Shown piece after piece: positions 7,746-16,902 of a stretch of 64,000 nt of DNA (positions are counted from its first letter, which is position 1; every line of letters begins with the position of its first letter). Source of the stretch: JAXGMV01 sp040772085 (GTDB lineage: Bacteria > Chloroflexota > Anaerolineae > Anaerolineales > Anaerolineaceae). The notes below the pieces were generated by a model. That model saw only the letters and a program-made list of their open reading frames with translations, was not told the origin of the DNA and did no database searches. The DNA is taken from assembly GCA_040772085.1 (NCBI GenBank), contig JAXGYU010000002.1:1-64000 (forward strand). Reading direction: 5' to 3'. The translations under genes and the position numbers were made by a program.

Positions 7746-9287
7746 TTGAACCAACAAGAAAAACGTATCAGTGAAGGCATCCTGTTGAACGACCAATATC
7801 AGTTCACCATGGCGCAGCTTTATTACCGTATGGGGCTGCACGAGAAGATGGTGCAGTTCGATCATTTCTATCGCAGCAATCCCAACTACGGCAGTCATCA
7901 GGCGGGCTTTTGCATCAATGCCGGCCTGGAGTGGCTGGTGGACTGGATGCAATCCGTATCATTCGGCGAGGAAGAGGCTGCTGTTCTGCGCAGTCACAAG
8001 AGCCGCACCGGCGGACAGATGTTCAGCGAGGATTTCCTGGACTGGATGAAGAAAAATGGCAACTTCAGCAGCATCTCGATGCGCGGCGTGCCGGAAGGGC
8101 GCGTCGTTCATCCCAACGAACCGCTTAACGTCGTCGTTGGCCCGATGGCGGTCGCCCAGATTCTCGAGACCGGACTGCTCAATCATCTTAATTTTCAGAT
8201 ACTGATCGCTACCAAAGCGGCGCGCATGCGCGAAGCCAGCCGCGGGCAATTGATCATGGAATTCGGGCTGCGCCGAGCCCAGGAACGCGGCGGTATTGCC
8301 GGCGCCCGCGCGGCCATGATCGGCGGCGCTGATTATTCGTCCAATGTCGGCGTCTCACACGTACTGGGTTACCAGGCGCAGGGCACCCATGCCCACAGCA
8401 TGGTGCAGGTCTTCATGGCGCTAGGCGAGGGTGAGAAAGCCGCATTCGAAGCCTATGCCGACGTCTATCCCGATGACTGTCTGCTGCTGGTCGATACCAT
8501 TGACACGCTGCAGAGCGGCGTGCCACACGCGATCGAGGTCTTCGAGAAGCTGCGCGCCAAAGGACATGAACCGATCGGTATCCGCCTCGACTCCGGCGAC
8601 CTCGCTCACCTTTCCATTCAGGCTGCCCGCATGCTCGACAAAGCTGGTTTCCCTGATACGCGCATCGTGCTTTCGAACCAGCTTAACGAGCTGGTGATCT
8701 GGCAGATCATCTCGCAGGTGATGGTCGAGGCGCCGCGCTACGGTCTGGATGCTGACAAACTGATTAAACGCCTGTCGTATGGTGTCGGCACGGACCTCAT
8801 CACTTCAGCGGGTGACGCCGCGCTCGATGGCGTATACAAGCTGGTGGCAGTATGCAAGAACAATCACTGGCAGCCGGCGATCAAAATATCAGACACCCCC
8901 GAGAAGACGCTCAACCCCGGGCACAAAAGCGTCTGGCGTGTATACGACCAGTCGAACAAGGCCATCGCGGACCTGGTCTGCCTCGAGGATGAGAACCCGG
9001 CTGAGATGGACCCGCTGCTGCTTCAGCACCCGTCAGACATGAACAAGAACCGCCGTCTGAACCGTAATCAGTTTTCTACGGTCGAACCTTTGCACGTCGA
9101 TATTTTCACCGAGGGCAAACTGGTGTACGACCTGCCATCGCTGGAAGAAATTCGCGCCAACCGCAGGGCAGACCTGGAGCGGCTATACCCCGGCGTCGAG
9201 CGGCTGGTCAACCCGCATAACTACCACGTCTCCGTCACCCCAAAACTGTGGGAGCTAAAACAGTCACTGATACAAAAGGCATTCTGA
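7746..9287 (+). CDS. pncB: nicotinate phosphoribosyltransferase
   Basis: 513 residues, within the family range. It joins nicotinate to PRPP with ATP to give nicotinate mononucleotide in the Preiss-Handler branch of NAD synthesis. Seen: LLNDQYQFTMAQLYYRMG at the N-terminus, GARAAMIGGADYSSNVGVSH, GTHAHSMVQVF with the phosphorylated histidine, IGIRLDSGDLAHLS, and SYGVGTDLITS near the phosphate site. The start is TTG with GGAGG five bases upstream; no in-frame ATG nearby gives a better N-terminus. A small acidic protein begins one base after its stop, and two DHH proteins follow. Confidence 0.95.
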   Translation: MNQQEKRISEGILLNDQYQFTMAQLYYRMGLHEKMVQFDHFYRSNPNYGSHQAGFCINAGLEWLVDWMQSVSFGEEEAAVLRSHKSRTGGQMFSEDFLDWMKKNGNFSSISMRGVPEGRVVHPNEPLNVVVGPMAVAQILETGLLNHLNFQILIATKAARMREASRGQLIMEFGLRRAQERGGIAGARAAMIGGADYSSNVGVSHVLGYQAQGTHAHSMVQVFMALGEGEKAAFEAYADVYPDDCLLLVDTIDTLQSGVPHAIEVFEKLRAKGHEPIGIRLDSGDLAHLSIQAARMLDKAGFPDTRIVLSNQLNELVIWQIISQVMVEAPRYGLDADKLIKRLSYGVGTDLITSAGDAALDGVYKLVAVCKNNHWQPAIKISDTPEKTLNPGHKSVWRVYDQSNKAIADLVCLEDENPAEMDPLLLQHPSDMNKNRRLNRNQFSTVEPLHVDIFTEGKLVYDLPSLEEIRANRRADLERLYPGVERLVNPHNYHVSVTPKLWELKQSLIQKAF

Positions 9288-9288
9288 T

Positions 9289-9492
9289 ATGGACCCCAAG
9301 ACCAATAAACCCGAATCCCAGCCGCTGCCAATGCCGGAAGAAGATATCTCGCAGGAGCAGCCCGAATTCGTTGCCAGGTTTCTGGAGGAGAATTGCGACT
9401 GCACCACCCGCGCCTTCTCGGTGATCGGACAACTGTCCAAGGCGATTAAAGACCGGGAAGCAGCCGGGGATACCAAGCCAGACAAGCAATAA
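9289..9492 (+). CDS. small acidic hypothetical protein, coupled to pncB
   Basis: 67 residues beginning MDPKTNKPESQPLPMPEED. A disordered Pro/Glu-rich N-terminal half is followed by a possible amphipathic helix after an ENCDCTT motif with two cysteines. The ATG lies one base after the pncB stop, so translation could be coupled. I do not recognise the family. The frame is short and could be chance, but its position and ordinary composition favour a real gene. Confidence 0.5.
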   Translation: MDPKTNKPESQPLPMPEEDISQEQPEFVARFLEENCDCTTRAFSVIGQLSKAIKDREAAGDTKPDKQ

Positions 9493-9557
9493 TCAGCCAA
9501 ATCAGCAATCCTGAGCCTGGTTTTTACGTCTTCAAGCCAAGTTTTCCGGCAGTATTG

Positions 9558-9566
9558 TGCTACACT
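9558..9566 (+). promoter_or_regulatory. extended -10 promoter of the DHH gene pair
   Basis: TGC-TACACT lies 34 bases before the TTG start at 9601. The TGn extension matches other promoters in this window. Confidence 0.45.
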
Positions 9567-9600
9567 AATAGCGGTTTGACGCATCATCACGGAGAATTGC

Positions 9601-10626
9601 TTGACTTCAGGACTGCTGAAAAATCTCGAGAAGATTCTTAAGGGGAAAAAGAAAGCCCTGATCGTACCGCACAACGATCCGGATCCGGATGCTGTTGCCA
9701 GCGCCGCGGCGCTGCGCTATCTGCTCACCAATGCCTTCAACATCAGAACAGTGATCGCCTATCAAGGTCTCATCGGCCGCGCCGAGAACAAGGCGCTGGT
9801 TGCCTATCTGAACACCCCCATGGAAAGGTTCAACCTCGACAAGCTGACTGACGATCACGACACGGCTTTCCTGCTGGTCGATTCACAGCCCGGCACGGGC
9901 AACAACCCCTACCCGCCTGACTGGCCGATCCACATCGTGATTGACCATCATCCCCAGCGGCGCGAATACGAGTCTGGCCTGGTCCTCATCCGCCCGGAAA
10001 CAGGCGCTTGCTCCACGCTGGTGACCGAACTGCTGCAGGAAGCCAACCTGGCGCCCACCCGCGAGTTGGCAACTGGTTTGTTCTATGGCATCAAATCGGA
10101 CACGCGCGGTCTGAGCCGCGGTGTGACTCAGAGTGATATCGACGCCTATTTCTACCTGCAGCAACTGATCAACATGGATGCCCTGGTCGATATCGAACAG
10201 GCGCAGGTGCCTGCCGCGTATTTCAGGTCACTGCAGACCACCTTGCGCAGCGCCCGGGTGTACAACGATCTGATCGTCGCCTATATCGGTGAGACGGAAT
10301 ACCCTGACATGGCAGCCGAGATGGCGGATCTGCTGCTCCGTCTGGACAGGATCTCGTGGGCGGTATGCATTAACACCTTCGACAACAATATGATCATTTC
10401 GGTGCGCGCCAAACATCTCTCCGGCGCGGCTGATTGCCTGGTTTCATCAATGGCTGCCGGCGAGGGCTCTGCCGGCGGACACGACATGCTGGCAGGCGGA
10501 CAAATCCCCCTCAATGGGCGTGACCCCGCCCTGCTGGCTGAGCAGCTTATTCAGCGCGCGTTGCAGCACCTCAACATTCTTGCCAGCACACCCGGCGAAC
10601 CGCTGGTCTCGATCAATCAGGCATAA
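9601..10626 (+). CDS. DHH-family phosphoesterase (NrnA-like), intact active site
   Basis: 341 residues. The DHH domain carries PHNDPDPDA (His24, Asp26, Asp28 and Asp30), LVDSQPGTGNN and the eponymous IDHHPQ with Asp115-His116-His117, all metal ligands in this family. A DHHA1-like substrate-binding region with GEGSAGGHDMLAGG lies in the C-terminal third. Homologues degrade nanoRNA, pAp or cyclic dinucleotide products. The start is TTG with CGGAGAA upstream. A second copy follows seven bases later and is similar along its length, but has altered catalytic residues. Confidence 0.87.
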   Translation: MTSGLLKNLEKILKGKKKALIVPHNDPDPDAVASAAALRYLLTNAFNIRTVIAYQGLIGRAENKALVAYLNTPMERFNLDKLTDDHDTAFLLVDSQPGTGNNPYPPDWPIHIVIDHHPQRREYESGLVLIRPETGACSTLVTELLQEANLAPTRELATGLFYGIKSDTRGLSRGVTQSDIDAYFYLQQLINMDALVDIEQAQVPAAYFRSLQTTLRSARVYNDLIVAYIGETEYPDMAAEMADLLLRLDRISWAVCINTFDNNMIISVRAKHLSGAADCLVSSMAAGEGSAGGHDMLAGGQIPLNGRDPALLAEQLIQRALQHLNILASTPGEPLVSINQA

Positions 10627-10632
10627 CCCCCC

Positions 10633-11661
10633 ATGACACTGCCCTCCGCTACCCAATATGAACTGAAGCTGGTTAAGCTGTTGCTTGATGTAGTGCTCGA
10701 GCGTGACATCCGTTTCATTGTCACCCAGAACAACCCAGACCCCGACGCCATCGCCAGCGCCGCCGCCATGTCCTTCCTCTGTAAACAGAAACTGGATATT
10801 GACCTGCCGATTTACTATTCCGGCATCATCGGCCGGGCTGAGAACATCGCTGTGGTGGATATGCTGAAGGACGTGTGTATTATAGAGCGCCTGCCCCACA
10901 TCGAAGAGACGGTCAACATCGCGCTGGTGGATGTGCAGCCTAATACCAACCTGGTGACCCTGCCGCCGCATTTCAAGATCGCCGCCATAATTGACCAGCA
11001 TAACCTGATGCGCACGGTCGCCGCGCCGTTCACGGATATCCGCCCGGCGCTTGGCGCGACATCCACCATCCTCAACGAATACCTGCGCGTCGCCGCGCTT
11101 GACGTCCCCCCTGAGCTGAATACCGCCCTGTATTACGGCATCAAAACCAACACCATGAGCCTGGGTCGTGACGCCAGTCTAATGGATGTGGAGGCATATT
11201 TTTACCTGCAGCCGCGCATTCAGGTCGCCAGCCTGGCGGACATTGAAAACATCTCGCTGCCTTCCAGTTATTTCAACACTCTCAGCGAGGTGCTGGAAAC
11301 CACCTGCACCTTCGGTCCGCTCATCAGCAATTTACTGCCCGCTATGGACTACCCCGATCTGACCGGCGAAGTCGCTGAATTCCTGACCCGCTATCAGAAC
11401 TGTGAGTATGTCTTTTGCGCCGGCGTCTTTGAGGAATACCTGTACTTCTCGATCCGTTGCCGCTCGGAGCAGCCGCGGGCTGACCTGCTGGCGCGCATCC
11501 TGACCGCTGAAGCCGGTTCAGGCGGCGGGCGCAGTGAGGCGTCCGGCGGGAAGATCCCGCTCAATGGTAAAAACGCGTCCGCGCTTTATGACAGGCTGCT
11601 ACTGCTGGTCAAGGATTTTTTGCACCTGCCATGGAGCATGGAAGGCAGCCCCCTGGTCTGA
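10633..11661 (+). CDS. DHH-family paralogue with degenerate active site
   Basis: 342 residues, co-linear with the preceding DHH protein. Catalytic histidines are replaced: motif I reads TQNNPDPDA with Gln32 in place of His, the DHH motif is IDQHN (Asp121-Gln122-His123), and the C-terminal GGH reads GGGRSEASGG. The scaffold, including DPDA, LVDVQPNTN and the GKIPLNG end, is kept. This pattern suggests a non-hydrolytic partner or nucleotide sensor working with the active neighbour. A changed metal site is also possible. Seven bases separate the genes and no strong ribosome site is seen before the ATG. Confidence 0.82.
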   Translation: MTLPSATQYELKLVKLLLDVVLERDIRFIVTQNNPDPDAIASAAAMSFLCKQKLDIDLPIYYSGIIGRAENIAVVDMLKDVCIIERLPHIEETVNIALVDVQPNTNLVTLPPHFKIAAIIDQHNLMRTVAAPFTDIRPALGATSTILNEYLRVAALDVPPELNTALYYGIKTNTMSLGRDASLMDVEAYFYLQPRIQVASLADIENISLPSSYFNTLSEVLETTCTFGPLISNLLPAMDYPDLTGEVAEFLTRYQNCEYVFCAGVFEEYLYFSIRCRSEQPRADLLARILTAEAGSGGGRSEASGGKIPLNGKNASALYDRLLLLVKDFLHLPWSMEGSPLV

Positions 11662-11678
11662 CCCCTAAAATCGATTGT

Positions 11679-12842
11679 CTATAAACTATTGAAGACGATC
11701 TCGCCTCTGATCATGGTCAGGACGACCTGACCGCTGCCGTTCAGCGCGGTCAGATTGGCGTACCTGCCCGGTTGCAGGCTGCCATGATGCTGGTCAATGC
11801 CCAGAACGCGAGCCGGGTTGCCGGCAGCCATGCGCGCGGCATCCTCAAGCGAAGCGCCAGCGCTGTCGATCATGACCTTCAGACAGGTATCCAGCGTCAC
11901 AGTGCTGCCCGCCAGCGTACCATCAGCCAGCCGCGCGACGCCATCGGTGACACGCATCGTGTGCCCGACTAGATGATAACTGCCATCCGGCATACCGGCC
12001 GCTACGCTGGCATCGCTCACCAGCACAAGGCGCTCAGCGCCAAGGGAGCGCAGCAGCAACCGCAGCGCGCCGGGGTGAACATGCTGCCCGTCCGCGATGA
12101 CCTCCGCCGTCACCTGCTCCGAGGTGAGCACAGCGCCGACGACGCCTGGCGCGCGATGATTGAACGCGCTCTGCGCGTTGAAGGTATGGGTCACATGGCT
12201 GAAATCACCTGCCAGGGCTTGAGCCGCCAGTTCGTAAGACGCGGCGCTGTGCCCCAGCGCGCACACCACACCGCTTTGCCGCAGGAAGGCAGCCAGTTCA
12301 GAAGCGCCTGGTAGCTCAGGTGCCAAAGTCACAATTTTTATCCAGCCTTCGCCCGCTTCAAGCAGCTCGCGCGCTTCATCGAGATCCGGCAGCCGCAGCC
12401 AGGTTGGCTCAAACGCGCCGGCTTTCTCGGGGTTGAGCCAGGGACCTTCGAGGTGCAACCCCAGCGGCAGCGCTCCGCCCTGATGAGATTTCATTTGCCT
12501 GACGTGCTGCCTCACCAGCGCCAGCAGCGCCTGATGGTCAGGCGCGCTGATACTGCGCAGATAGCCGGTCACGCCATGCCGCGCCAGCCAGAGAGCATGC
12601 TCACGCATCGCCGCTGCCTCCGCGCTCTGCTCGAACGAGACCCCCCTTCCGCCATGAAGATGGATGTCGATCATGCCTGGCAGAACCCGCAAACCGCGCA
12701 AGTCAAGCTCGGCGGCTGGTTTTTCTGCGGCGGCATGAGCATCAACAAACCGCCCGTCGTGTATCCGCAACCGGTCGAGGGTTGGTTCTGCCGTGATAGC
12801 CGAGCCAGGGTCGATCAGGATATCGATGGAACGGTTTGTCAT
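11679..12842 (-). CDS. nagA: N-acetylglucosamine-6-phosphate deacetylase
   Basis: 387 residues, an amidohydrolase of normal NagA length. It converts GlcNAc 6-phosphate to GlcN 6-phosphate, the step after MurQ or the GlcNAc kinase in wall recycling. Seen: DIHLHGGRGVSFEQ, HLEGPWLNPEKAGAF with the metal-binding glutamate, ALGHSAASYE, VTHTFNAQSAFNHRAPG and LVSDASVAAGMPDGSYHL with the catalytic aspartate. It lies seven bases downstream of the full rhodanese frame and is probably transcribed with it. It converges with the DHH pair. Confidence 0.95.
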   Translation of the reverse strand: MTNRSIDILIDPGSAITAEPTLDRLRIHDGRFVDAHAAAEKPAAELDLRGLRVLPGMIDIHLHGGRGVSFEQSAEAAAMREHALWLARHGVTGYLRSISAPDHQALLALVRQHVRQMKSHQGGALPLGLHLEGPWLNPEKAGAFEPTWLRLPDLDEARELLEAGEGWIKIVTLAPELPGASELAAFLRQSGVVCALGHSAASYELAAQALAGDFSHVTHTFNAQSAFNHRAPGVVGAVLTSEQVTAEVIADGQHVHPGALRLLLRSLGAERLVLVSDASVAAGMPDGSYHLVGHTMRVTDGVARLADGTLAGSTVTLDTCLKVMIDSAGASLEDAARMAAGNPARVLGIDQHHGSLQPGRYANLTALNGSGQVVLTMIRGEIVFNSL

Positions 12843-12849
12843 TTAGATG

Positions 12850-13296
12850 TCATTCGGTTGGCAGTCCTGCGTTGAACCAGGCTTCATAGCCGCCCTTCAG
12901 GGCAGTGACACGCTTGAACCCGCGCTGCAAAAGTGATTGCGCTACACGAGCGCTACTCTCCTCATTCGGTCAGGTGCAATAAGTAATGATCCATTGCTCT
13001 TTATCCAGCTCCCCAAAACGGTTGGGAAGCAGCTGCTCAGGGATATTATACGCGCCGGCAACATGCGACTCGGCAAATTGGGCTTCACTGCGGACATCGA
13101 GGAACAGGGCTGTTTTCTGCTCATGCGCGGTTGTGGCATCAGCCAGCGATGTACGCGCGACCGTCGTCGAGACTTGTTGTCCTCGCCCCAGCAGCCAGAC
13201 ACCCGCGGCGATCAGTAATACCAGCCCGACTGCCAGCAGGATAAACGGCAAATTATTGCCGGTGGATTGTTTTTTCTTCTTAGATTTTGGTGGCAT
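12850..13296 (-). CDS. membrane-anchored rhodanese, candidate selenoprotein with in-frame UGA
   Basis: The frame codes for 148 residues if the UGA at 12972-12970 is read through. A basic N-terminus (MPPKSKKKKQ) and one membrane helix (about residues 16-36) precede a rhodanese domain with ALFLDVRSEAQFAESHVAGA. The active loop reads ITYCT, then UGA as codon 109, then PNEESSARVAQSLLQRGF and LKGGYEAWFNAGLP, ending at a normal stop seven bases before nagA. Rhodaneses of this subgroup commonly carry a C-x-C-P-N-E type loop, so the UGA falls where a second Cys is expected. Stopping there would remove the C-terminal quarter of the domain. A 5-bp hairpin begins 17 bases after the UGA. The start at 13296 follows a GCGGAG site. 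A nonsense mutation or sequence error is the alternative. Confidence 0.75.
12939..12953 (-). promoter_or_regulatory. candidate bacterial SECIS hairpin
   Basis: On the minus strand, bases 17-31 after the in-frame UGA form GCGCT-CGTGT-AGCGC: a perfect 5-bp stem with a five-base loop whose second base is G. After an A.A mismatch the stem could continue by U-A and G.U pairs. Bacterial SECIS elements usually place such a loop with an early G about 16-37 bases after the UGA. Agreement is by inspection only; no folding was run. Confidence 0.55.
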
Positions 13297-13434
13297 TTCA
13301 CACTCCGCCGAACTGAAATCATCTTCCCAGCCGGTCAGATGCCGGCAGTGGTTAGGGATGATACTCGAAACGGCTGTTGATTTCAAATATTACTAGGGTT
13401 GAATGCTATGGATTATTGCTCAGGTGGTAGTTTT

Positions 13435-15486
13435 TTAGCGGCAGAAAAGCTCACCTACCATGGCAGCGCTGCTCTTTGGCAGCGGGAAGCCATGTTCATC
13501 AAGCGCCTGCAAGCTGATACACGCCTGGAACTGCAATCCTTTTTCGTCATTGATCTTGGTAGCAAGCTCGCGCATGGTATCGACATCGCCCACAACAGCA
13601 GCCGCTTGGAGGAACGGCATCCACTCAACGCGATCCACTGGTTTCAGACCACGGTTGTTGATCTCATCCGTCAGCCTGCCCGCGATCTCCTCCCAGTTGC
13701 CGGCTGTCGCGGCGATCTCCGCCTGCTGATACCAGTAGCACCAGCCGCGCTCAGGTTCATTGCCAAACAAATACTCCGGCAGTTCCGGTGCGTTGCCGCC
13801 GGTCTCCACCAGATCGATCTTTGATTTAGTCGCCATGAAAGAGAATTCATAATCCGACGCGCCTGAAATGCGTGGCCAGCGGGCATCCTGGACGTGGATG
13901 CATGAGCCAGATAATGGTCGGTCGATGACCAGCAGCTTCTGGTAATCGAAGACCATACTGCTTGAGCGTAAACTAATCTTCACTTCGTCACCTGCCGTGG
14001 CATGCGTCAGACGGTCAGGATTCTGCGGTGGCGCCGTGATGGGGTAAACAACAGGCAGCATATCCTGTTTGGCGGGCGCATAGATCAGGTTGGCCGGCCC
14101 CCAGGTTACGTCCTGATCCTCACCAAAATACACGCCGGGATAATTGACGACCAGCGTTGTGCCCAGCTTTAACCCTGTCGCCCGCCAGCTCATTTGCCAC
14201 CATAAGTCACGGACAACATTCTCCTCCGTCATTGCCCGGGTACCCAGCGCGAAGTGCGTAATGACTGCCAGGAAGGTGATGCCAAGCAATACTGTCTTCC
14301 TCAAGCGGATACCGCCAATGCTGAAGATTACTCCCACCACCAACATGCCCGCCGGCAGCGAAGATGCCAGCCCGTAATGCGAATAGCGATCAAAGATGAC
14401 GCCGCGATTTGCCATAATAACTGGCAGGATGCCCGTCGCGAGGCCCGCCAGCCCCAGCAGGCCAGCCTCGTTCATCCAGGCCATACTGCCCGGCTCGGTG
14501 CCCTCAGCGCTGTGTTTTTGGTGCATCAACCGCGTCCACGCGACGATAACGATCACCACGGCCGACGCGAGCAAAATAGCGAGAAACATATCGCGCAGTC
14601 GCATTTGGTAGAAAAGCTGCTTGAATGGTTCAAACCAGACAAAGAGGGCCAGGTTCGTGACACTATTCAGCCAGTTTACCAACCAGGTGGCGGCGGTATG
14701 CAGCGGCGCGTTAACCAGAACGCTCAACTGCGCGCCGATATCCGTCTCGCGCCGAACGTTTTCAAAGAACAGGGTATACCAGATCAGGTATCCGAGCGGA
14801 ATACTGAGGTAAAACCAGCCTCTTTTCAGCGTCGCTCCGATAGTCTTCAGCAACTTTGCTGCACCCTTCTGAGAGCGCCAGACAACCAGCAACAGGCAGA
14901 ACCAGCGAAAAGATTCCAGCCCGACAGCGTAATCGACCAGTGCAACATAGCCCCAGCCGGTGATCAAGGCACCGGTTACAGCGAGGATTTGCCGCCCACG
15001 CTCAGGAGTAAGCAGCGCGTAGACTGAGAGCGCGATCGAGAGCGTCTGCAATCCGGCGCTGATCATGATTGGCAGGTACTCAATGCCGGCAATCCACCAC
15101 CAGAAGCCAGGGTAGATAACAAATAATGTTCCCATCCAGAAAGCTGCCTGACGCGTCTGCGGCCATAGCAGCTTCATCAGCCAGTAGGCTGCGAAGCCGG
15201 AGCCCAGCCGCCAGACAAACATGCTCAGATGCCATGGCAGCGGGTCCATGCCAAACAGGCTGAACAGCCAGTCGAAGAGATAGCCGCGTCCTGGGCGGTC
15301 GATGGCGAACATATAATGGAACACCTTCGACCCATAAGTGAAGGCGTCCAGCATGAAATACCAGTCATCACGGTGATAGGTCAGCCGCAGGCTCCATGGC
15401 AAAAAAGTGATGCCGGCGACCAGCGTCATCAGTAGCAAATGCTGCCAGGTTTCTGAGAGTCGAATGCGCTGCTTGAGGTTAGTCAT
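13435..15486 (-). CDS. polytopic membrane protein, GT-C glycosyltransferase-like
   Basis: 683 residues. About ten hydrophobic segments occupy the first two-thirds; a soluble C-terminal region of about 200 residues follows. The first loop holds YHRDDWYFMLDAF, an acidic pair after the first membrane helix that resembles the catalytic Asp region of GT-C fold mannosyl- or arabinosyltransferases. Later segments (WWWIAGIEYLPIMISAGLQ, GILPVIMANRGVIFDRYSHY) fit a lipid-linked sugar transferase. The C-terminal part starts around VVNYPGVYFGEDQDVTW. The frame is open to a TTG at 15534, but ATG 15486 (MTNLKQRIRL) is taken as the start. No strong ribosome site is seen. Substrate unknown. Confidence 0.65.
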   Translation of the reverse strand: MTNLKQRIRLSETWQHLLLMTLVAGITFLPWSLRLTYHRDDWYFMLDAFTYGSKVFHYMFAIDRPGRGYLFDWLFSLFGMDPLPWHLSMFVWRLGSGFAAYWLMKLLWPQTRQAAFWMGTLFVIYPGFWWWIAGIEYLPIMISAGLQTLSIALSVYALLTPERGRQILAVTGALITGWGYVALVDYAVGLESFRWFCLLLVVWRSQKGAAKLLKTIGATLKRGWFYLSIPLGYLIWYTLFFENVRRETDIGAQLSVLVNAPLHTAATWLVNWLNSVTNLALFVWFEPFKQLFYQMRLRDMFLAILLASAVVIVIVAWTRLMHQKHSAEGTEPGSMAWMNEAGLLGLAGLATGILPVIMANRGVIFDRYSHYGLASSLPAGMLVVGVIFSIGGIRLRKTVLLGITFLAVITHFALGTRAMTEENVVRDLWWQMSWRATGLKLGTTLVVNYPGVYFGEDQDVTWGPANLIYAPAKQDMLPVVYPITAPPQNPDRLTHATAGDEVKISLRSSSMVFDYQKLLVIDRPLSGSCIHVQDARWPRISGASDYEFSFMATKSKIDLVETGGNAPELPEYLFGNEPERGWCYWYQQAEIAATAGNWEEIAGRLTDEINNRGLKPVDRVEWMPFLQAAAVVGDVDTMRELATKINDEKGLQFQACISLQALDEHGFPLPKSSAAMVGELFCR

Positions 15487-15580
15487 GGCTTGTGACCATG
15501 ATAAAGGAAAATCGAGGTTAGGTAAACCCCGCAACCATGGCTGTATTACGGCTGTCAGTCATTCGAACCGGAAGTGGAGC

Positions 15581-16405
15581 TTACTCAAGAATCTCGACCT
15601 TAACGTCCTTGATCCGGTCAAAGACCTCTTCCTCCGTCACTTCAAAATCAGGACAAGACCATTGGCTGTAATACGACAGCCTAATGACCCTTCCATTGCT
15701 GAAGCGGATACGATCTTCGTAATAACCAGTCATATCGTCACCGCCAATAATTTCATAGTCTCCTGTGGCTATGCCAGTAAGTTTCGTTAATTCAGCCCGG
15801 TCAGTTTCATCCCTGATCAAATCAGCTAGTTGTGCCGGATTATTTTCAATAGTCGTAAACACCTTGTCGTGATACATTCGTTCTGCTTCCAATGGCACAT
15901 GACCGCTCAGCATGTCATAGCAAGCCTGACCAGTATCCGCAAGTGGAATGAAATTTTCGATCAGAAACAGAATTATTAGAATCCAGGTCAACGCCCAGAT
16001 AGGCTTCTTCACTTTACGCAGGACGGCGCGCACTTTAGCCCAAAACCTGAAGGTAATTTGCCGTTTCTTCTCATACCAATAAAGTGCGGCACCAGCTATT
16101 GCCCCTGCGACCCAGCCAGGAATACCCACCACAATCAAAGGCACGACAAAGTATATCGGCACAACCTTCACCAAGAAATAACCCAAACTCTTGAGCATTC
16201 CAACAGAGATTGAAACGTCCAGGCCATCTTCAATGACCGTTTTTCCGAGAGATAAGACGATGGAGAAGATCAAACCCAGAAATGCTGTCCACATCACGAT
16301 GAACCCGCCGTCAATGATGTAAGCCCATACCGAGCCGCTCCGCGTAATCGCTGGTGGCTTATCAGCAGGATTTGGATCTTCGACAAAATCAGGTAAGACT
16401 TCCAT
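15581..16405 (-). CDS. hypothetical membrane protein
   Basis: 274 residues. Four to five hydrophobic segments are seen (IIDGGFIVMWTAFLGLIFSI, a segment around YFLVKVVPIYFVVPLIVVG, one around VAGAIAGAALYWY, and ALTWILIILFLIENFIPL). A soluble C-terminal domain of about 120 residues follows, with a Cys pair (GQACYDML and QWSCPDF) that could be disulfide-bonded outside the cell. The codon mix is more A/T-rich than in the neighbours. I do not recognise the family. It lies upstream of the GT-C-like gene in the same direction, 94 bases apart. Confidence 0.65.
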   Translation of the reverse strand: MEVLPDFVEDPNPADKPPAITRSGSVWAYIIDGGFIVMWTAFLGLIFSIVLSLGKTVIEDGLDVSISVGMLKSLGYFLVKVVPIYFVVPLIVVGIPGWVAGAIAGAALYWYEKKRQITFRFWAKVRAVLRKVKKPIWALTWILIILFLIENFIPLADTGQACYDMLSGHVPLEAERMYHDKVFTTIENNPAQLADLIRDETDRAELTKLTGIATGDYEIIGGDDMTGYYEDRIRFSNGRVIRLSYYSQWSCPDFEVTEEEVFDRIKDVKVEILE

Positions 16406-16511
16406 AATTAAAACAATTGTAATCTTCCGGGTTTATTTCCTCAAATTGAGCCGCGGCTGGCTTCGGTCACGTTATTATCTGCGCCGCCTCTGGCTCCCGC
16501 AAGCCACATAG

Positions 16512-16806
16512 GGCGGATCGCGTCTTTCGATCCGCCGAATTTATGCCTTATTCCATTGCGGAATCCGAGCCGAAGCAACTCCGCTGTCCTTTTGGCTCCC
16601 ATAAGAGGGGAGCTGGCGGTGAGCGACTCCGCGAACTGCCTGAGGGGTTATCTTTTCTAAGTCACGTAGGGCGGATCGCGACTTTCGATCCGCCGGAATT
16701 ATGCCTTAAACTGAGAGATCTTAGCCGAAACATCTCCGCCGCTTTTTGGCTCCCATAGGAGGGGAGCTGGCAGTGAGCATCTTTTCGCGAGCTGCCTGAG
16801 GGGTTA
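16512..16806. repeat. intergenic hairpin repeats, two units of about 158 bp
   Basis: Two copies of a block start with a hairpin of arms GGCGGATC and GATCCGCC (16512-16536 and 16670-16694) with nine-base loops GCGTCTTTC and GCGACTTTC. Each is followed by a GAGATCTTAGCC-like or GAATCCGAGCC-like spacer, a TGGCTCCCAT hairpin with GGGGAGCTGGC, and the tail GCCTGAGGGGTTA. They fill most of the gap between the divergent genes at 16405 and 16903. Confidence 0.85.
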
Positions 16807-16902
16807 AATTCACCCCGCCCAGGCAAGCACAATCCAATCTCCCTCAACCCCGCGTCTGACAGCACCGTTTGTGCGTTATACTCGACGGCAGCAGAGACGC
16901 CC

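Noticed and set aside
12970..13386. Rhodanese taken as a complete 138-residue protein ending at the UGA
   Set aside because: This would end in the catalytic loop and lose the conserved C-terminal helices, which continue in frame after the UGA. The N-terminal extension to 13386 also lacks a ribosome site, unlike ATG 13296.
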